This document shows positions 1-10,174 of a stretch of 64,000 nt of DNA, piece after piece; position 1 is the first letter of the stretch; the number at the start of each line of letters is the position of its first letter. The stretch is from Adiantum capillus-veneris. Taxonomy: Eukaryota; Streptophyta; Polypodiopsida; Polypodiales; Pteridaceae. The stretch spans positions 147,702,741 through 147,766,740 of the forward strand of contig CM043945.1 of NCBI GenBank assembly GCA_014529385.2, given 5' to 3'. Both the position numbers and the translations under genes were made by a program. The notes beneath the pieces were generated by a model. The model worked only from the letters and a program-made list of their open reading frames with translations, did no database searches and was not told where the DNA came from.

Positions 1-545
1 TGCAGTGGGATGCAGAAGAGGGGAGTTACTCCGCTCCTTTGTCAACAGATGCCTTGATTTTGATACTAAAGTCACTGATGTCTCTTTGAGCTTCAGGGAT
101 ACTGAGAGCTGGCAGTAATCTGTTGGATGACTTTATGAAATGGAATTCCTGATAATGATACTGATTTGTTCTTGACTTCTTTTGAGTGCAAGAACTGATA
201 AACGAAATGACTGCAGCATTTTGGTCTGATTGATCTCGAATAGACATGGTTGCAATAGGGGTTAGTCAATCGGACATCGATGAGATCCCGATTGGACCTA
301 GATGTGATTGCTAGCTACATTGCCGATAAATCATGGTCTAAGATCCGAATGAATGCTGAATTTCATGTGATGTCCTGTGATGTCTAGTGATGTCGTGTGA
401 TGTGACTGTCGATTTGGTACATGTGCTAGATGTGTGTCCCTAGTACGTAGGTACTAAAACTCAGTGTCTGCTAAGACGCTTTATGGCTTTTGTCGGTTTT
501 ACAGACGTAATCGCGGTCAATTACAATGCTTTCAAGAGGGGGGTA
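1..545 (+). mobile_element. 3' internal tail of a G1-family chromovirus
   Basis: Non-coding 3' internal region of a Ty3/gypsy element on the plus strand. It matches the reverse complement of 27438-27990, the region between chromodomain and 3' LTR of the G1 element further on: same order, shared phrases such as ctccgctcctttgtcaacag, with substitutions and small indels. It ends in a purine-rich tract (gaggggggta, about 535-545), the expected polypurine tract just before the LTR. The coding part lies left of the window. Confidence 0.8.
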
Positions 546-1108
546 TGTCACAAAGTGATGACGTGGCTACCGACAGCAGAAACCCTAATTTTTGCCAGAA
601 ACCCTAAAATTCTTGCAAACCCTAATTTTTGCTAGAAACCCTAATTTCCGGAAATCGCGAAGGTGGGGAAAAAAAAATTTGGTTATTTTTGAGCGACGCA
701 AATCCCAGCTTTTTGCTGCGCTGTGAGAGAAAGAGAGAGAAAGAGAGAATATGCTTTATTTTAATTGCTCTCTTGAGAGAGAGGGAGATTGCTTTTTGAA
801 CTGAAAGCTTTTTGGGGCTCTGCTTTTGGGCATCCCTGGTCACCTTTTTATATGCGGTGAGGGCCTCACTTCTCAGAGCATTTGGACGCAGAGTCTGAGA
901 GTGAAACCCTAACCGCTCTCTTGTACTTTGATGATTGATAAATACATAAAGAAATACCGAAAGGGGCCCCAGTCTTTGGGGCCAATATCTCTAAGCATGG
1001 AACTCCGCCGAGCCAGTGTAAATCTATTGTGATCTGTGAATTGTTTTAAAGTGGTTACTTGGCATTGTCGCGATTAATTCTTGACTTGGAGTGTCCAAGT
1101 CTGTTACA
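546..1108 (+). mobile_element. 3' LTR of G1-family chromovirus copy
   Basis: A 563-bp LTR beginning TGTCACAAAG and ending GTCTGTTACA, so with TG...CA ends. It is homologous to the two inverted LTRs at 26902-27437 and 38905-39464. It follows a polypurine tract and is not followed by a primer-binding site, so it is the 3' LTR. A short GA-rich stretch lies near 726-785. The 5' mate is outside the window, so no target duplication can be tested. Confidence 0.85.
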
Positions 1109-1423
1109 ACTTCAATAGACTTTTTGTTTATCCGGTATACAGCAGTTCAGGTACATGTTCCAGTGCATGTGTCGGAGTTGGCTTTGATAGGCAGAGGGGG
1201 ATATTTCTACCTCCAGAACCACTTCTTGTTTGATCATCTGACTTCCTTGGATGAGGTTTAGAGATGGAGCATGTGGTGCCAGACCCTTAGCCAACAATGA
1301 CAACAGTACGAGGAGGTTATGTTGGAGTATGGACCTTTCCTTTCTCCATGTTTTCTCCTTTCCCCAGTAGTAGTGTGGCCCTACAGATTAGGTCACTTCC
1401 TTGCCCTCTTGTGAGCTTGCCAG
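1109..1423. other. Unassigned flank, target of the Tat element
   Basis: Unique-looking sequence between the G1 LTR and the Tat element. No convincing protein homology on either strand. It was continuous with 12569 onward before the Tat insertion, because CCAG ends this stretch and is repeated at 12569. Confidence 0.5.
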
Positions 1424-1595
1424 TGAGGCGGTCCGGGGCGGGCAACAAGAAGAGTGGCCTCTAAGCACCCTTCTAGGCTCCTGTACTGCTCAATTGGGTT
1501 GGGGTTGGAAAAAACAACAAACACACACACAAACCCGCAACCTAACCCTACACAAATTTGGGGCGCCACCTAGTTTTGGATGCGAACTAGGACGC

Positions 1596-1633
<38 letters not shown>

Positions 1634-4026
1634 CTCGGACTGCTTTGAAATGTTCAACAGTGATCAAGCAAACACAATTATATATGTAAGAAAAAGAGGG
1701 AAGGGGGAGGAGGTGATTGTTGCACTAATACCTTCTTACAAATCTGTCATGACCGATCAAAGTGAGATTAGTATTTATTCAACATAGCTTGAGTAAATTT
1801 CCCCACGACACATCACAAGAAAAGCCACCCCAATCACTGTCTTAAGGCCAGGGGAGTCCTCTCCACCCTGTCGCCCTCTTACAATATGTGGGATTTATGG
1901 CTAAATTGATGACAACACCCAGACACAAGCTATCAAGAACTAAAAATATCACCAAGACACTTACACATCATTCTTGTCCATTACTTCACGTTGGAAGAGA
2001 GACAAAGTATCCAAGCTTAGTCCAAATCCACCCTCCTTGATTCAGCAAATGTTGGGCTTACACTAGTAGGAGGAATGATAGATTTTCCACTCTCAATTGA
2101 ATGATCGCTCTCTCTCTTACAATGGCATAGAGTTCCCGGGCTAATCACCCCTATTACAACACATGCACAAGCATACGACAATGAGCTTCTACTCAAGAGC
2201 TCCTTCTAGAGAGATTGAGCTTGGCTTCTCAAGCTATAGCATAGTGCTCTTGCTTATGGCTCTCCCTTTTTGTGCTAGCTACACCCTCCTTTTATAGCAA
2301 TTTTGAGGATTAGGGTTACTCCTCTAACCATGGTTGGGTTAGATTTTCAGCACTTATCTAATTTCTTTTTCTTGGAATTATCAAGAAGTTGATGGAGATA
2401 GATGAAGAAGAGAGAGAGGAGAGAAGTGGAGGTGATAGGACTTTTCATACTAAGTTAGTGTTAGTAAATTAGTAGAGTTAGTATTTTTATTGATTTACAA
2501 ATGGAATTGGATATTTACAATGGGAGTATCCATGTAGGATACAAATAAGGAAGAAAAAACTCTTAATAGGTAAGAAACATGGATTTCTTACAATGTCGAT
2601 GCTCCAAGTGTCTTGAGTAGGGTCAATTTTGACGCTTGTTGACAGTCCACTAGCTTTGACGATACGTTTTTTCTCCACTCTTGACCTTCCTTGGGAGCCA
2701 AGGTAAGTGAACATGAGTAATCAATCACCATGATGCTGTCTTTCAAGAGAAGAAGTTGAATTTTGTGGTTTTTTTTATAAATATAGGTAATATGGAAGAG
2801 AAAAAATGAGACTAGGTGGTCAATTTTGGAATGGAAGTGTGTGTAAGAGACATGAGTTCACCATGGTTTCTCTTATTCTTCAAAGTTGAGAAGAAGGTGA
2901 GTAGTGTGCAAAGAGGAGTGGTGAGAGAGGTGGGGATGATGAGTGGAGAGGTGTGTGTGAAAGAGGAAAATGGTAAAGTGGAAGAGGGAGTGTGGCTGCA
3001 TAGCATGGGCAAACTGGGGTCCACCAATAAAATCATAGCTCATAGCTCGTAGCTCAAAAAAATATCAAAAAATTTGAGGTGAAAGTTCAGCCCACGAGCT
3101 ACAACTTTTGTTTGTATCACCTTTTCAAATTCGGGGAGCATGTGATCTTTAAAAATTCAGCAAAACCGACTGTTTTTTCCACTGCACAAGGTCCTTGTGA
3201 GGTCCTTCTTTGGATGATTCTTTTGAATACCTCCAAGAGTGAGCTCCCCATGGTGCATGCATGCATTCCACATACCCTTGACCTTATTTGGTAGGTCTAT
3301 AGTTGAAGATATTGTTGAGATCATGATATAAGTGAATAGTACAACTAAGAAAATCAAATATTGAGGGGTCTAAAAAAATATGTACATGTCAAATATAAAT
3401 AATATAAGTGAAAAAAATATAAAGGGGTCAAAATAAATCTGTCTCATTATAAGTCTTCCATAAAAAGATGAATATTTTTGGTGTTCTAATTTATGAGAGT
3501 AAAAGAGAATAGATGTAGGAAGGAAAAATCACATTAGTAAAAATATATACACATAAATAAAACTAATTTTTTTGGATTTTTGTTGGGATGTAGTTACACC
3601 AAAAATAAGAGAAGCTTGCATGAAATTATTTTTTATATGGAATAAAGAGTATGCAAGATCGTAAGAAAAAATAGCGTAATGGTGAGTCAATGTACATAGC
3701 ATAAATAACACACCATAGGTAGAAATATTTAAATAAATACCAAAATAATTATAAAAAATCCTTTTATTTAAGCCCTATATACAATGAAATATTTACACAC
3801 AAATGGGCCATAATATACTTATATTTTTTATATATTTTTTATTTTTTTGGCTCAACTAGCCCAGTGACTAGCTAATTAAGGGTTTTTAAGAAGATATGGG
3901 AAAAGTCTCCTAACTCACACACACCTATATACAGTGAAATGGTAGGGATAGCCACACTGTTTAGATGATTTTGGTAGGGTGGGTTAACTCACTATGGCAA
4001 TTACGGAGAGCCGAAAAAGTCTATCA
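1424..4026 (-). repeat. 3' LTR of the Tat element
   Basis: A 2603-bp LTR, collinear with 9957-12568. It contains a (GA)n tract at about 1602-1632 whose length differs from the other LTR. Small frames occur on both strands in both LTRs, but none resembles a protein and I treat them as chance. Mismatches are denser in the 3300-4020 part than in 1800-2690. Confidence 0.9.
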
Positions 4027-4042
4027 TTAACCCTCCCGCAGG
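4027..4042 (-). other. Polypurine tract of the Tat element
   Basis: On the minus strand a purine-rich run, CCTGCGGGAGGGTTAA, directly precedes the 3' LTR start TGATAG. This is the expected plus-strand primer position. Confidence 0.6.
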
Positions 4043-4054
4043 ATGATGGTATAT

Positions 4055-5725
4055 TCATGTACTATCATAGAGCATCTTTTCCAAAGAGAGTGCTTCAGAA
4101 TCCTTGACAAGATCTTGATTGTTTGGTCCCTCAGAATTTTGGCTGGAGTTACACTCATGCTTCATGTAACAATACTTACATGAGACAGCTGCCCTTTGAC
4201 AGATCTTTGATAGATCTTTTGGTAGAAGGCGACTCAAATAGAGCTTCAAGCGATAACCATTTACCTTCCTAGAGTGCTCTTTCCCATTCAAGTCCATAAG
4301 TTGATAGTAACTTGAATTGAAAGCCTTCTTAACTATGTATGGCTCTTGCCATCTAGTTTCAAATTTGGCATCAAAACGATTATCGAGTCGATTGTCATAC
4401 CTTAGCACAAGATCTCCTTCATTGATGCCTTTGTCCTTTAGTTTCTTGTCAAGCTTCTCCTTCACCTGCGTAGCTTTCCTCTTGTAGCACTCGTATGCTG
4501 CTTCTCTTTTCCACTCAAGCTCAGCTAAGGTAAGAAGTCGATCCATCCATGCTTCTTGATCATCTTGTGTTGCTTTGCCATGAAGTCGCATTGTTGGAAT
4601 GTTGAGCTCAATTGGTTGTAAAGCCTCTTGACCATAGACCAAGTGAAATGGTGTGAACTCCGTGGCTTCCCTATATATGGTTCGATACGCCCACAAGACA
4701 CCATCCAAGAAGTCATCCCACAACTTTGTCTTGTTTCTCACCATCTTTCTAATGATGCCTGCAATGACACCATTAGCTTTTTCTACCAGACCATTGGATT
4801 GGGGATAGTAGGGTGTACTATGACGATGTAGAATGTGAAGTTCTTCACAGACCTCTGTGAGCAAGCCCTTTCTACACCCTGGACCATTATCAGAAACAAT
4901 CTCCAAAGGTGTGCCAAATCTACAATAAATGTGAGTGTAGACAAATTTGCTCACTGTCCTCTCATTTACCTTTGCCACACTTTGTGCTTCTACCCATCTC
5001 GTCATGTAGTCTATGGCCACCAAGATATACAATTTCCCATTTTTAGTCCTAGACAATGGACCCATAGCATCAATGCCCCATTTTTCAAATGGACCATTTG
5101 CAAGGAGTAACTGACGTGGACCATGTAACAGACGCTTGTTTCCATTAATCTGACAGTTGTGACAGCTTTTACACCAATGTTGAATATCAATGTGCAAGCT
5201 TAGCCAAACATACCCCGCAAGCAAAATCTTCTTCACAATTAACTCTTGGGCAAAATGACCACCACATGCCTCTTCATGAAAACCTTTTAGAATGGCTGGA
5301 ATCTCCTTGATAGTTGCTACTCTTCTGCACACTTGATCCTTCCCTCTTTGATAGAGGGATCCTTCTAAGAAGAGATACGCGCTTGCCTTTTTCATGAGTC
5401 TCCTCTTCTGAGCCTTCGTGAAGTCTTGCGGAAACTCACCCTCCAAAATGTAGCTAATAATGGGAGTCAATGACTCCAATCCCTGGTATCTCGGTTGCTT
5501 GACAGTTGCTGCCACCATGATGACCTGCACTTCTTTCTCAACACATGTAACTGCTTGTTGTGCAAGTAAATCGGCATCTTCATTTTGTTTCCTAGGAATA
5601 TGATATAGTTGCACTTCTTCAAAGTGATTAAACATCCTACGAATGGCATGAACTTTTGTCTGTAAGCTTTCATTCTTGCATGCCCAAATGCCTAAAATCT
5701 GTTTAACAATGAGAAGTGCATCTCC
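4055..5725 (-). CDS. Tat pol: end of second RNase H plus integrase
   Basis: Open frame of about 555 codons (first Met at 5635; the frame is open back to about 5725). The N-terminal part is the end of the archaeal-type RNase H (HIPRKQNEDADLLAQQA). Next come an integrase HHCC zinc module (HEEACGGHF ... CKSCHNC) and the DDE core: Asp in GIDAMGP, Asp in VSDNGP, Glu in NGLVEKAN, then the family motif FTPFHLVYGQEA. It inserts the cDNA in the nucleus. The C-terminus has KGINEGDLVLRY and no chromodomain, as expected for Tat. It is cut off from the upstream pol frame by a 1-nt shift near 5722-5727. Domain identity is certain; function is doubtful because of the upstream breaks. Confidence 0.88.
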   Translation of the reverse strand, partial: GDALLIVKQILGIWACKNESLQTKVHAIRRMFNHFEEVQLYHIPRKQNEDADLLAQQAVTCVEKEVQVIMVAATVKQPRYQGLESLTPIISYILEGEFPQDFTKAQKRRLMKKASAYLFLEGSLYQRGKDQVCRRVATIKEIPAILKGFHEEACGGHFAQELIVKKILLAGYVWLSLHIDIQHWCKSCHNCQINGNKRLLHGPRQLLLANGPFEKWGIDAMGPLSRTKNGKLYILVAIDYMTRWVEAQSVAKVNERTVSKFVYTHIYCRFGTPLEIVSDNGPGCRKGLLTEVCEELHILHRHSTPYYPQSNGLVEKANGVIAGIIRKMVRNKTKLWDDFLDGVLWAYRTIYREATEFTPFHLVYGQEALQPIELNIPTMRLHGKATQDDQEAWMDRLLTLAELEWKREAAYECYKRKATQVKEKLDKKLKDKGINEGDLVLRYDNRLDNRFDAKFETRWQEPYIVKKAFNSSYYQLMDLNGKEHSRKVNGYRLKLYLSRLLPKDLSKICQRAAVSCKYCYMKHECNSSQNSEGPNNQDLVKDSEALSLEKMLYDST

Positions 5726-6779
5726 CTTTTACCATGAGACGTTGTATACCTTGGCCAATGCATATCTTTAAACCATGAAGTAGTGTGTCATATTCTGCTT
5801 CATTGTTGCTAGTTGAACCTAGTAGATTGACCTTCTCTTTCATGACCACCTCCCCACTTGGGTTGAGCAACACTAGCCCTCCCCCTGCTTTTCCTGTGAC
5901 TCGTCGAAAAGCTCCATCAAAGAACAAGGTAAAAGCATTAGGAATATTTTTCGGTGGTGGCAATGGTAGGGTCTTTATTTCATGCACCTTAATCTCCTTC
6001 TCATGTACCCTATAAGTAAGGATCCCTCCCAATTGTGCACGCACACTATCTTCTACCTTGAAAGAGTATTGGAACTCTTGCAATTCCATAATCCACTTTG
6101 AGATCCTAGTGCTAAGATTCATTTGAGATGACACCCAAGGAAACAAATTTTCTGCAGTGAGAATTGCAAAAGGTTTTGGTAGCAAGTAAGATCTAAACTT
6201 TCTCACCGCAAACATGAGAGAAAGCATCATAAGTTCTGCCTCCGTGTAGCCTCTCTCCAAAGCATTCATGACCCTACTAGCAAAGTAGATGGGTCGCATC
6301 CGGGTAGTATGGGGATCTTGTTGTAGCAAAACCGCTCCAATTGTTTCTTTCCCAACACTAGAGCTAACAAAGAATGTGTACTCCCAACAAGGAGGCATGA
6401 GTATTGGTAGTTCTGACAGGATGACTTTAATGTTACAAAAGTACTCTTCAAGCTCATCAGACCATGCAAATTCTACTTGTGTCAACTTTTGCAAAGGATG
6501 AAGCAATTCCGAAGCTAAGTGAAAAAAGCGTGACATATACTTCACCTTTTGAATGAATGAGATAACCTCTTTGAGATTCTTGGGTGATGGGAGCTCAATA
6601 AGAGCCTTTGCCTTTGAAGGATCCACCTCAATGCCTTTATAGGAAACCTTGTGACCAAGCAAGATCACTTCATCCTCACCTATGTCCTCACCTATGTGGC
6701 ACTTGTCGGGGTTGAGTTGACCTCCCATGTCATAGAGTTTCTTTAAACCTTCTTCTACCCTTTGTAGATGCAATGATTT
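5703..6779 (-). CDS. Tat pol: RT C-terminus, RNase H and second RNase H
   Basis: An open stretch of about 358 codons after the in-frame TGA at 6780-6782. It holds the RT thumb and connection (LNPDKCHIG, LLGHKVSYKGIEVDPSKAKA), RNase H (ETIGAVLLQQD, RPIYFASRVMN) and the start of a second, archaeal-type RNase H (FTLFFDGAF ... TSNNEAEYDTLLHGL) with its catalytic Asp and Glu. In the Tat group this extra domain precedes integrase. The frame ends prematurely because of a 1-nt insertion-type shift near 5725; the rest of the domain continues in the next frame. There is no Met at the start, so it is a continuation of the polyprotein. Confidence 0.85.
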   Translation of the reverse strand, partial: KSLHLQRVEEGLKKLYDMGGQLNPDKCHIGEDIGEDEVILLGHKVSYKGIEVDPSKAKALIELPSPKNLKEVISFIQKVKYMSRFFHLASELLHPLQKLTQVEFAWSDELEEYFCNIKVILSELPILMPPCWEYTFFVSSSVGKETIGAVLLQQDPHTTRMRPIYFASRVMNALERGYTEAELMMLSLMFAVRKFRSYLLPKPFAILTAENLFPWVSSQMNLSTRISKWIMELQEFQYSFKVEDSVRAQLGGILTYRVHEKEIKVHEIKTLPLPPPKNIPNAFTLFFDGAFRRVTGKAGGGLVLLNPSGEVVMKEKVNLLGSTSNNEAEYDTLLHGLKICIGQGIQRLMVKGRCTSHC

Positions 6780-7736
6780 TCAGCTATAAATACAAAAATC
6801 ATCAATAAAAACCCTAATGGACTTTCCAAAGAATGCTTGAAACACCATGTTCATGAAACGTTGGAATGTTGCACGAGCATTTGTCAGACCAAATGGCATG
6901 ACTCTAAAAGCATAACAACCCCAAGGAGTGATGAAGGTTGTTTTTAACTGATCTTCCAATGCGATACCTATTTGAAAGTAACCCGAGTAGCCATCACACA
7001 CAGTGTACTTCTCATGACCAGCTACCTCATTTAGTATCTCATCTTGAAATGGGAGGGGAAAGTGATCTCTTTTTGTTACCTCATTGAGTGGACGGTAATC
7101 CACACACACCCTCCACTTGCCATTTTTCTTAGGAGTGACAACAACGGGAGAGACCCACTCTGAATTCTCCACTGGATAAATGAAACCTGCTGCTAGAAGC
7201 TTTCTTACCTCTTTGAGTAAAGCCTGCTCCTTGATGACTCCTAGCCTTCGTAGCTTTTGAGCCTTAGGTGTGGCCTCTGGCTTCAACTCAATTTTGTGTT
7301 GAACAACATCTACTCCACGCACATGGGTGTAGTCTTTAGCAAAAAGCCTAGGAAATTTCCTTAGCACACATTTGAACTCCTCACTTTCGTCCTTTGTAAG
7401 TGTTGTAGACAACATACCTTGTAACATTCCTTCATCTTGGACATTTTGGTTCTCTTGAGTACCTACCTCTTCCAAACCTAAGCAAGACGTCTCTTGGTTG
7501 TTTAGCTTAAACCTTACCCCCATGTCTTCGATGGAAGACTCCTCTTCAGTAATGCTGCCGCTACTTTCTCCTTCTGAAGTGCTATCGGTCCAGCCTTCCT
7601 CCGTCTCACTTTGAGATGATTCTTCATGGAGCTCCTCTTGGCGTTGCTCCTTCATGTCAAAGACAACCTTCTTATGATTGTCATTCCTGCAAATTAGCTT
7701 TCCACTCTCCCAATCCTGCAAAGCTCGCATTTTCAT
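6780..7736 (-). CDS. Tat pol: reverse transcriptase palm and fingers
   Basis: 318 codons. After an acidic linker rich in Glu and Ser (ETEEGWTDSTSEGESSGS) comes RT: LLAAGFIYPVENSEWVSPV, WRVCVDYRPLNEVTKRDHFP, the first catalytic Asp in [30 protein letters not shown], and the catalytic pair in RVFIDDFCIYS (FIDD instead of the more usual YIDD/YVDD). It copies genomic RNA into cDNA in cytoplasmic particles. A TGA follows directly at 6780-6782; the RT continues in the same frame. The 5' end overlaps the gag-protease stop by one base (TAATG). Family alignment suggests a 1-nt deletion at about 7744-7747 rather than real coupled translation. Confidence 0.88.
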   Translation of the reverse strand: MKMRALQDWESGKLICRNDNHKKVVFDMKEQRQEELHEESSQSETEEGWTDSTSEGESSGSITEEESSIEDMGVRFKLNNQETSCLGLEEVGTQENQNVQDEGMLQGMLSTTLTKDESEEFKCVLRKFPRLFAKDYTHVRGVDVVQHKIELKPEATPKAQKLRRLGVIKEQALLKEVRKLLAAGFIYPVENSEWVSPVVVTPKKNGKWRVCVDYRPLNEVTKRDHFPLPFQDEILNEVAGHEKYTVCDGYSGYFQIGIALEDQLKTTFITPWGCYAFRVMPFGLTNARATFQRFMNMVFQAFFGKSIRVFIDDFCIYS

Positions 7737-9343
7737 TAGCCATGTCTCCCTAAGATAAATGGGTAACCATTTCCTTTGGTAGACATAACATAAAAATCCA
7801 CTGCCTTCTTAATGCCAAAGGCCTCCACAAAGACATTTTTACAAATGCCTACACACCTAGCTTTGCTATTGTTTGCTATCTTGACTTTAATTTCAGGTGT
7901 CTCATGGATGTACATGCGTAGTTTTTGCATGAGTCCCTCTGTCATGATGCAAATTTGTGCACCCCCATCCACTAGACCTTTCCTAACCAATCTTCCTTTG
8001 ATGTAACAATCTAGCACACGTGTAATATCCTCATTCATTTCAGCATGTGCAATTTTTACAACAGGAACACTCTCTTTTATCTTTCTCCTAGTGCTAACTG
8101 CCTTCGTTAAATCCCTCCTAACTTGTGGGCATAATGCAAGAAACTGAGGCCATGAGATATCAGGACCCTTACCTCTCATGTCTTCCAATAGGTTGTATGG
8201 AGCCATACCATGTCCAAGAGGGAAGTCTTGGAGATTGATACGACGTCGAGTCCTCTTAGCTTCCTTGGTCTCCTTTGCCTTCTTGCCTCGTCCATGGTCA
8301 CTCTGTGATGTGACACCTTCTTTCTCTTTCCCTTTTTCACGGCCACGCTTAATGCCATTTGCTTCCATGTCAACCTCTTTTGAATTTGTCACCTCTACCA
8401 CATGCACATTTGGGTCTGGCAAAGGTGGAACTCCTTTCACTCCTTGTGGAGGTGGTCTTGGTCCATTTGGTCTTTGTAGAAGCCTTGGTTGTTGACCAGT
8501 TCCTTCACCTGCATTCATCACTGGGTAATTCAAGTTAGTTCTCCCTGGCTCCCCACGGGGCCAAGGACAATTATACATCCCATGTCCAGACTCTCCGCAA
8601 TTCCAACATTGCAAGACTCTCCTATGTCGTGGATCTCGCTCTTCAGACTTCTTTGCTTGTCCCTTTGGACCTACATCTTGTGCAAGGTGAATTGACAGGC
8701 TGCTTAAAGATTCATTTAACTTCTCAATCACTTCCGCCGTTACCTCAGGAATCTCCTTAGATGTTGATGCTTGTGACTTACCTTTGGGTCTAAGACCTTC
8801 TATTGGAACCTCCCCCCTTAAGCACTTGAGTTTCCTATATTTCTCAACAGCCTTAGTTTCAGCTGCTTCAAAGGTAGCGGGTGCACCGGCCTCAACTTTT
8901 ATCTTAAGGTCAAGAAAGAGTCCGGCTATGAACCTCTCCTTCTTTAGGAACTCTGCACCATCACCAGGGTTAGCAACATTTCTCACCCATACAGCCCAAA
9001 GACGTAGAAACTCTTGCTTGTACAAGTAGTAATCATCTAAGTCTTTTTGCTTATGAGAAACAATGTCTTGCCATAGCTTTTGAGTGTTTTGGGGATCAAA
9101 GAAGTATCTCTTGAAATGATTCCCAACTTCCGTGTAATTCCCTCTAACTTCCTCAGGCAAAGAGTCAAACCAAGTGTTAGCATCTTTCCTAAGGACCACC
9201 TCAAACATCTCTACACGTTCTTGATCAGTTACTATCCTCTTGATACGACAAGACATTTTGAAATTTGCTAAAAATAATTCTACATCCTCTCCAGGCTCTC
9301 CAAAGAAAAGAGGATATCCGGACATTTGGCGTTCGGCCTCCAT
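7736..9343 (-). CDS. Tat gag and protease
   Basis: 535 codons starting MEAERQMSGYP. Residues about 10-150 are a retrotransposon Gag domain (ELFLANFKMSCRIK, LRLWAVWVRNV). At about 245 there is a CCHC knuckle, CWNCGESGHGMYNC, for RNA binding. A basic Lys/Arg-rich linker follows (about 335-370), then an aspartic protease with LVDGGAQICIM near 458. The active-site triplet is D-G-G rather than DSG/DTG, a variant also seen in the G1 element here. The Met at 9343 is the first in frame and sits after a non-coding leader. The frame stops within the protease C-terminus (FILGRHG), about where a conserved Trp would follow. Confidence 0.87.
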   Translation of the reverse strand: MEAERQMSGYPLFFGEPGEDVELFLANFKMSCRIKRIVTDQERVEMFEVVLRKDANTWFDSLPEEVRGNYTEVGNHFKRYFFDPQNTQKLWQDIVSHKQKDLDDYYLYKQEFLRLWAVWVRNVANPGDGAEFLKKERFIAGLFLDLKIKVEAGAPATFEAAETKAVEKYRKLKCLRGEVPIEGLRPKGKSQASTSKEIPEVTAEVIEKLNESLSSLSIHLAQDVGPKGQAKKSEERDPRHRRVLQCWNCGESGHGMYNCPWPRGEPGRTNLNYPVMNAGEGTGQQPRLLQRPNGPRPPPQGVKGVPPLPDPNVHVVEVTNSKEVDMEANGIKRGREKGKEKEGVTSQSDHGRGKKAKETKEAKRTRRRINLQDFPLGHGMAPYNLLEDMRGKGPDISWPQFLALCPQVRRDLTKAVSTRRKIKESVPVVKIAHAEMNEDITRVLDCYIKGRLVRKGLVDGGAQICIMTEGLMQKLRMYIHETPEIKVKIANNSKARCVGICKNVFVEAFGIKKAVDFYVMSTKGNGYPFILGRHG

Positions 9344-9936
9344 TGAATCGGTTTCAAAGTGACAACACGTTTTTGTTTTTCTTTCTTAAAAAATTTACAT
9401 AATAATGTTTTCTAAATTGCAATCTATTCTACAACAAAATAAAAATATTCACATCAAATGACCTATGATAATCAATAAGAGGCAGGATGACAGTGTTTGG
9501 TGACGCGAGAATTTCTCCTACTCTTTGGGCACCAAACATGAACACCATACGTTGTTGAAAATGGATTTTTCTACTAATTGCAATGTTTATTCTAATGTGT
9601 GGAGTGAAATGAAAGGGGAAAACCTCTATTCTTGGGCCATTATCCATGGTCTATGCATGACCTAATTCTTAAAACAAAACAAAAATATAGACGTCCAAAC
9701 TAAGGTCGTACCTAATGAGAGGCAAAATAAAACGATTTACTGATGCGTTTATCTCTGCCAACCTAAGAGGACCTAAAATTCTACGAATTACACGTTGAAA
9801 TTGCAACTTAGTACTAACAATTATGTCTACCTTTTACCTTGCAATGGGAACGAAGGGATCATACAAATTCTCGTGATTCATGCAAGCTATTTGATTATGC
9901 CAAAGGTTAAGCCTTCACAAAAATACACAAGCCGTT
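9344..9936 (-). other. Tat leader with degenerate internal duplication
   Basis: The 5' untranslated leader between primer-binding site and gag. Two similar blocks are visible, about 9433-9570 and 9678-9810, each with acaaaa-aaaatat, gaggca, gtgacgcg/gatgcg, and acgttg followed by aaattgc or aaatgg. This suggests an old tandem duplication of period about 245 bp. No gene is seen. Confidence 0.5.
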
Positions 9937-9956
9937 CCTCAGTGGGGGCACCAATT
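9937..9956 (-). other. Primer-binding site of the Tat element
   Basis: Directly inside the 5' LTR on the minus strand the sequence reads TTGGTGCCCCCACTGAGG. Position and the TGGTGCC-type start fit a tRNA 3'-end-complementary primer site. I cannot name the tRNA from memory. Confidence 0.6.
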
Positions 9957-10128
9957 TGAGGCGGTCCGGGGCGGACAACAAGAACAGTGGCCTGTAAGCA
10001 CCCTTCTAGGCTCCCGTACTGCTCAATTGGGTTGGGGTTGGAAAAAACAACAAACACACACAAAAACCCGCAACCTAACCCTACACAAATTTGGGGCGCC
10101 ACCTAGTTTTGGATGCGAACTAGGACGC

Positions 10129-10174
<46 letters not shown>

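Noticed and set aside
2812-3357. Short frames on both strands, repeated at 11353-11898
   Set aside because: They lie in the two Tat LTRs, so being repeated reflects LTR identity and not selection; no protein features.
7734-7738. TAATG stop-start overlap as translational coupling between gag-protease and RT
   Set aside because: The conserved protease C-terminus continues in the RT frame, which is better explained by a 1-nt deletion than by a designed overlap.
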